Assembly (NCBI GenBank): GCA_016713535.1
Contig: JADJOY010000046.1
Coordinates: forward strand, 1-58,064
DNA length: 58,064 nucleotides
From: JADJOY01 sp016713535 [NCBI: Deltaproteobacteria bacterium]
GTDB taxonomy: Bacteria; JADJOY01
Direction of reading: 5' to 3'
The notes under the pieces were generated by a model, which worked only from the letters and a program-made list of their open reading frames with translations, was not told the origin of the DNA and did not search any database. Of this stretch, positions 53,556 through 58,064 are shown in pieces; the first letter of the stretch is position 1; every line of letters starts with the position of its first letter. The position numbers and the translations under genes were made by a program.

Positions 53556-54941
53556 ATGCGACTCGCGCTCTTCGCCCCGGTCAATCACCCCGACCGCCCC
53601 GAGGGGCGCGACGCCCTGGCGCTCGCTCGCGAGCTCGCGCGCCACGTCGATCTCACCGTCTACGTGCGCGTCGACCCGGCGCGTCCGTCGCCCCACCCGG
53701 CGGGCCTGCACGTCGAGAGCCAGCAGCGCTTCGAGCGCGCCGCCCTCGCCGGCGCCTTCGACCACGTCCTCTACTTCCTCGCCAACGACGCCTTCGTCTG
53801 CGAGTACGTGGGGCGGCGCCTCGGCACCGAGCGCAACAACCGCCCGGGCGGCATCGTGCTGCTCCGCGACGCCACCCTCCAGCACTATTTCCAGACCGTC
53901 ACGCTCTACCTGGGCGACGCCCGCAACTACGGCGAAGGGATGACCCAGGCGCATGGCGCGCTGGGTGCGCTGGCGGCGCCGGTCGTGACCCGCGGCGGTG
54001 GCCACGACTCGCTCTTCCGCGAGCTCGACATGTTGCGCTTCTTCCTCGAGAGCGCCGCGGCGGTGCTCGTGCCCACCCGCGACCTCGCGCGCCGCGTCCA
54101 GGCGCTCGGCGGCCAGCTCGCGCCGCTGGTCGGCCACGTCCCGCGCGGCGTCGAGCCCGCCGAGGCGGATCGGTCGCTGCGCACGGGCGCGCTCGCCGCC
54201 GCGGGGATCATGGGCGCCGCGCCGGACGCGCCGGCCTACCTGGTGCGGGTGGGCTCGACGCCCTTCGAGGCCGGCGAGGCGCGCGCCGCGGCGATCGAGC
54301 TCCGCCGCCTCGACCCCGGCGCATCGATCGTCCTGCAGGGCGGCGAGCCCCAGGCGTTCGAGGACGCGGGCGCTGGGATCGGCTGGATGTCCGGCGCGCC
54401 GCCCGACGAGGGGCCGCTCCCCGCATGGGATGGCGTCCTCGATCCCCGCGAGCCGGTCTCGGGCGCCGCGCACGCCGAGGTCCTGCGCTGGCTATCGGCG
54501 GGCGTGCCGCTGGCCGTGGTCGAGTTCCCGCCGTTCGACGAGATCCCGAGCGACGCCCTCGCACGGGTGCGCGCGTGCGACGGCGGAGCCGCGCTCGCGC
54601 GCGCCATCACCGACCCGGCGCGCCGCGCCGCGCTCGCGTCCGCCGGTCCGGTGCACGCCCGTCGCCACGCCACGCGCGCGGTCGAGTGCGCCGGGATGCT
54701 CTCGTTCCTGCGCCAGAGCGAGCCCGAGCTGCGCGAGCGCACCGTGATCCTCGGCAACATCCGCGAGGCGATCCTGGCCGAGCGCCGCCGGGCACTCTGC
54801 CTGCGGATCCGCGACGCCGTCTTCGAGGGGGTGCCGACCCACCTGCCGGGCGGCCTCGGCACCGCGTGGGTGCGAGAGATCGAGGACGAGCTGATCAGCT
54901 TCGGGCTCGACTTTCGCGATCCAGACTCTCGATCCGGGTGA
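53556..54941 (+). CDS. GT4-like glycosyltransferase
   Basis: 461 residues from the ATG at 53556. N-terminal half resembles polysaccharide GT4 proteins: VNHPDRPEGRDALALARELAR, FDHVLYFLANDAFV and PGGIVLLRDATLQHYF (a 'PG-V-LHD'-like piece with R for H). The second half has VPTRDLARRV and a divergent donor domain without a clear E-x7-E pair. Possibly a retaining transferase of a different subfamily or a non-catalytic partner. It overlaps the convergent membrane gene by 47 bases. Confidence 0.72.
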   Translation: MRLALFAPVNHPDRPEGRDALALARELARHVDLTVYVRVDPARPSPHPAGLHVESQQRFERAALAGAFDHVLYFLANDAFVCEYVGRRLGTERNNRPGGIVLLRDATLQHYFQTVTLYLGDARNYGEGMTQAHGALGALAAPVVTRGGGHDSLFRELDMLRFFLESAAAVLVPTRDLARRVQALGGQLAPLVGHVPRGVEPAEADRSLRTGALAAAGIMGAAPDAPAYLVRVGSTPFEAGEARAAAIELRRLDPGASIVLQGGEPQAFEDAGAGIGWMSGAPPDEGPLPAWDGVLDPREPVSGAAHAEVLRWLSAGVPLAVVEFPPFDEIPSDALARVRACDGGAALARAITDPARRAALASAGPVHARRHATRAVECAGMLSFLRQSEPELRERTVILGNIREAILAERRRALCLRIRDAVFEGVPTHLPGGLGTAWVREIEDELISFGLDFRDPDSRSG

Positions 54942-55907
54942 GCCCCGCCCAGCCCATCAGCGCGTAGCTGGCGCCGAACGCGAGCGTCATCAAGCTCACG
55001 CTCCACGCGGTGGCGACCGCCGTCGGGCGCTCGAGGCCGAGCGCCATGAACGCGAACGTCCACGCCGCCTCGAGGGTGCCGAAGCTGCCGATCGCGGTCA
55101 CCGGCAGGCTCGAGGCGAGGTTGGCGACACTCGCGCCGAGGATCACCGTGGCGAGCGGCAGCTCGATCGTGAGCCCGCGCAGGATCAGCCAGTAGCAGAG
55201 GTAGATCGCGATCCAGGCGCCGCACGACGCTCCGATCAGCACCAGGCGGCGAGTGCGCGGCGGTGTGGCCGCCGTGGTCGCCGAGAGCTCGGCGAGGTGA
55301 TCGAGGAACGCGGCGACGCGGCCGTGGCGAACGTGCTCGGGTGCGAAGCGGCGCGCGAGCTCGACGCCCACGCGCATGAGCGGCCCGATCGCCAGGTAGC
55401 CCGCGCCGCACAGCACGAACGCCGCGACGGCGATCGCGATGGCTTCGTCGCGGCGCAGCCCGACGTCGCCGACGTAGCTGCCGAGCGCCACCGCGAGGAT
55501 GCCCGCGACCGCCACCAGGTCGAGGATGCGGATCTGCACCAGGCCCAGCATGCTGCCCGTGAACGTCCCGCCGCCCAGCCGCCGCACCAGGTAGCCGTAG
55601 GCGAGCTCCCCGCCGCGCACCGGGAGCACCCGGTTCAGGAAGCCGTGGAGCGACGTGACCGTGAAGAGCCGCGGCACGTCGAGGGCGGCGCCGGTCGCGC
55701 GATAGCGGATCGCCCGACACAGCAGCACGGTGGAGTAGGCGAGCGCCGCCAGGGCGAGCGGAGCGGCGCGACGGTTGCGCCACATCTCGCGGAGCTGGTC
55801 GAGGTCCGACTCGTGCACCATCCACGCGAAGAGCGCGACCGTGACCGCCGCCCCACCCAGAAGCGCCGCGCCGGCAGGCGCTCGCGAAGCTCGGACCCCA
55901 TCGACAT
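54895..55907 (-). CDS. LPG-synthase-type membrane protein (UPF0104/AglD-like; frameshift near 55868)
   Basis: About 337 residues with seven or eight hydrophobic segments. Family pieces: LHGFLNRVLPVRGGELAYGYL (conserved VRGGE region), LDLVAVAGILAVAL and ANLASSLPVTAIGSFGTLEAAW (PxxxIGsfG). Such flippase-like proteins are often coded next to glycosyltransferases. The start is not certain: ATG 55907 gives MSMGSELRERLPA, then a base seems missing or surplus at about 55868 before LLGGAAVTVALFAW. Lipid or glycolipid transport is inferred. Confidence 0.75.
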
Positions 55908-56381
55908 GGCCCGCGAGAATAGCCCGCAGACCGGCGCGCCCGGCGTGGTCGCGCCCGAGTCGCCGGATGCGGAGGGTCGCGCGCCGCGCGACCGCCGATA
56001 CGCGACGCTTCATCGCCGCTTGCGTCGTTCGATGCGGGGCGCCGATCGGTCCGGTATCCCGGTCCGGTCGAACCGTTCGGAGGTGCGCGAGCGTCGCCTG
56101 GTCGATCCGATCTCCACCCGATCCGATGCGTCCGTCACTCAAGATCTGGAGGGCGCGCCTCCGGCGCGCCAGTGCGCATCGCCGCGACGCGAGCGCAGTC
56201 GTCTCGCCCATCGAGTCGCAGCAGGCAGCGCGAGTTGCGAGGTAGGCGGCTCACGTGACCGCGTGGTACCCGGAACCGGGAGGCAGCTTCGTCCGCCGCA
56301 CGGCGCCTCGCACCGGCGAAAACACCGACGGAGGTGCGGCGCGCTCGATCGTTCGCTACGATGGCCCTGATGGGAGGAATC
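55908..56381. other. Intergenic stretch, no supported gene
   Basis: 474 bases between divergent genes. Frames here have no recognisable protein. The last 30 bases contain the ribosome site GGGAGG (56372-56377) of the lipoprotein gene. Confidence 0.5.
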
Positions 56382-57527
56382 ATGTATCGAGACTCGAGCG
56401 TCGCTGGGTTGGCGCGGCGCGTTGGCGCGGTGGCGGTGGCCGCGCTGATCGCGGCCGGCTGTGAGGGCGGGCCGTTCGTCGAGCGATATGGTGGGGCTGG
56501 ATCCGACTTCGGTCAGGCCGTTGTTCAGACGCAAGACCTGGGGTTCGCGATGGTGGGCTCGACCGCGTCCTATGGGTCGGGCGGACATGATGCCGATCTC
56601 GTGCGAACCGACGGGCCGGCCATCGGCGAGCCTGGGAAACCTTCGGTACCGCGGGCGAGGAGTTCGGGATGGATGTCCGGACTCTGGACGATGGTGACCT
56701 GGTGATCCTGCGCAGCGACGAAAGTGGAGCTGCCGTGCTCATCCGTACCGATTCGACGGGCGGCGTCGAATGGGAAAGGCCGATCCCCAGCAACGCCGCG
56801 GGCGGCATGTACCGCGTTGCGCCAACACTCGACGGAGGTTTTCGTGGGAGTGGGATACGTGCACAACGGGGTGGGCTACCAAGGCTGGGCGGCCAAGGTG
56901 GATGGCTCCGGTCACATCCAGTGGAATCGGTTTTTCGGTGAGCCGACGGGCTTCCGAGGTCTGGGGGACGTCCGGGCCACGGCTGACGGTGGGTTCGTCG
57001 CCTGCGGATTCGTGAAAGTCAGCGGCGGCAGCCAGGACTACTATCTGCTGAAGCTGGACGCGGACGGTCAGGAGCAGTGGTCGAAGACCTATGGCCTCTC
57101 CAAGTACGATGCGGCGACGGCAATCGAGGTCATGTCCGACGGTGGCTACGCGATCGCCGGAGAACAGACCGACCCAGTGGGTTTGCCGAACGTCGGGTTC
57201 GCGTGGCTCGTTCGTACCGACCCGCTGGGCAACGTCCTGTGGGACCACCGCTACGGCCTCGCGAATGCCGACCAGGGCGCTCACGGCGACAGACGACCAC
57301 GAAGGACGGCGGAGTTCGTGATGGTGGATCTGGCGTTCCGACACCCGCCAGCGGCTGGACGTATTCTTGGCCCGGGCGAGCGCCGATGGCACTGCTCTGG
57401 AGCTGGCGTCTCACTTCAGCCGGGATCTCGACCTGGTTGCGGTTTTCTGGTCCAGGAGACCGTGACGGGCGCGTCGTCATCGCTGCGGAATCAGACGGAC
57501 GACGCCGCGCTCTCAAGACCGACATGA
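56382..57527 (+). CDS. Repeat lipoprotein with 'DGGy' propeller-like units (several frameshifts)
   Basis: About 380 residues. A lipoprotein signal ends LIAAGC from an ATG with GGAGG five bases upstream. The mature part has repeats of the form 'W..yG...D....v..t.DGG(F/Y)...G': GGAGSDFGQAVVQTQDLGFAMVG, ATADGGFVACGF, KTYGLSKYDAATAIEVMSDGGYAIAG, with LVRTDPLGNVLWDHRYG between (short pieces). Frames shift near 56614, 56838 (TTTT for TTT), 57290 and 57330; the exact end is unsure. Probably a surface beta-propeller of unknown function. Confidence 0.62.
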
Positions 57528-57587
57528 TGGTCTGTTGCCGCCACCGCAGTTGGACGGCTGCTCCCGCCGATCTGCGCGTAGCGCGTG

Positions 57588-58064
57588 ATGGCGGACGACG
57601 TCGAAGGAGAGTGGGGACTCCTCGGCCTGGCGGGTCCGTCGAAGTCCGACATGACGCTGGTCGCCGACGTGCAAGCAGCGCCGTTGAATGCGCTCGTGGG
57701 ACGGCGGCTCACGCGCGCATGGGTGATCTGGGATCTGGTGGGAGATCGCTCGGTGTCCGACGGACCGACGTGCTCGACATCGAGGGTGCGCGGGTGGAAT
57801 TCGCCGCGAACGGCGTGGACGAGATCTCGCTGACCTGGAACACGATCGACCTGTCGCGGCCGATCCGCTGGTCGAGCTCGGAGATGGATCTGGTGTGGCG
57901 CGGGGATGGACTCGCCGCGCTGGCCCGTCACTGCGGCGCGCGCGTGCTCGATGCGCAGGTTGCGCTCGACCCAAACGGGATCGCCATCACGCTCGAGAGC
58001 GGCGAGCTCCGGATCTTCAACGCCCTCGACGAGGTGGGCGTCAGCGCCGCGCCCGTGGAGGGCG
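57588..58064 (+). CDS. Unknown protein, 3'-truncated (frameshift near 57766)
   Basis: About 158 residues are visible and the frame runs off the window. ATG 57588 gives MADDVEGEWGLLGLAG; near 57766 a base seems missing, after which DVLDIEGARVEFAANG and NALDEVGVSAAP follow. The sequence alternates beta-like and acidic pieces. No family recognised; no signal peptide. Confidence 0.5.

Overview
The window is a GC-rich bacterial chromosome segment with no rRNA, tRNA, insertion sequence, phage gene or CRISPR array. The gene families (receiver-DUF4388 regulator, TatT/DctQ/DctM transporter, FadL-like porins, many lipoproteins, a short Lys/Ala histone-H1-like protein, a possible Cys-containing C-terminal sorting tail) suggest a Gram-negative 'deltaproteobacterium' in the broad sense, for example Myxococcota or a related lineage. 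This placement is inference.

Layout. 1-7007: end of the rod-shape operon (PBP2, RodA), a receiver-DUF4388 regulator, a secreted endonuclease/exonuclease/phosphatase-fold protein, an FtsB/DivIC-like protein and a repeat lipoprotein. 7185-15586: a surface-polysaccharide operon with dTDP-rhamnose genes (rmlA, rmlB, rmlD), a mannose-1-phosphate guanylyltransferase, an RMD-like reductase, a Wzm/Wzt-type ABC exporter and a methyltransferase. 15615-23975: housekeeping genes (hydrolase, leucyl aminopeptidase, RibD-type reductase, RlmN, MTA phosphorylase) and a 923-residue HEAT-repeat protein. 24141-28787: a secreted protein, two FadL/OmpP1-like porins and a propeller lipoprotein. 28850-31182 (minus): infA, a Rieske ferredoxin and a GT-C/TMTC-like membrane protein. 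31327-35489: a receiver-histidine kinase and a TRAP transporter without a local solute-binding protein.

35514-45599 (minus) is the most unusual part. It is a compact operon with a B12-type radical SAM enzyme, a MurJ/Wzx-like flippase, three glycosyltransferases, a fused double radical SAM protein and possibly a small peptide gene. 45865-46264 is a self-contained unit for a 39-residue H1-like protein, with a near-consensus promoter, a leader inverted repeat, a strong ribosome site and a terminator. 46282-54941 carries another glycan block: a TMTC-like protein, a DUF2064 transferase, a nucleotide-sugar dehydrogenase and two glycosyltransferases, plus a TrmJ-like methylase. 54895-58064 holds an LPG-synthase-type membrane protein, a repeat lipoprotein and a truncated unknown gene.

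Caveat: more than 25 places in conserved genes need a one- or two-base correction to keep the reading frame, several of them at homopolymers. Most look like sequence errors rather than gene decay. Affected genes are given as single spans with the break positions stated.
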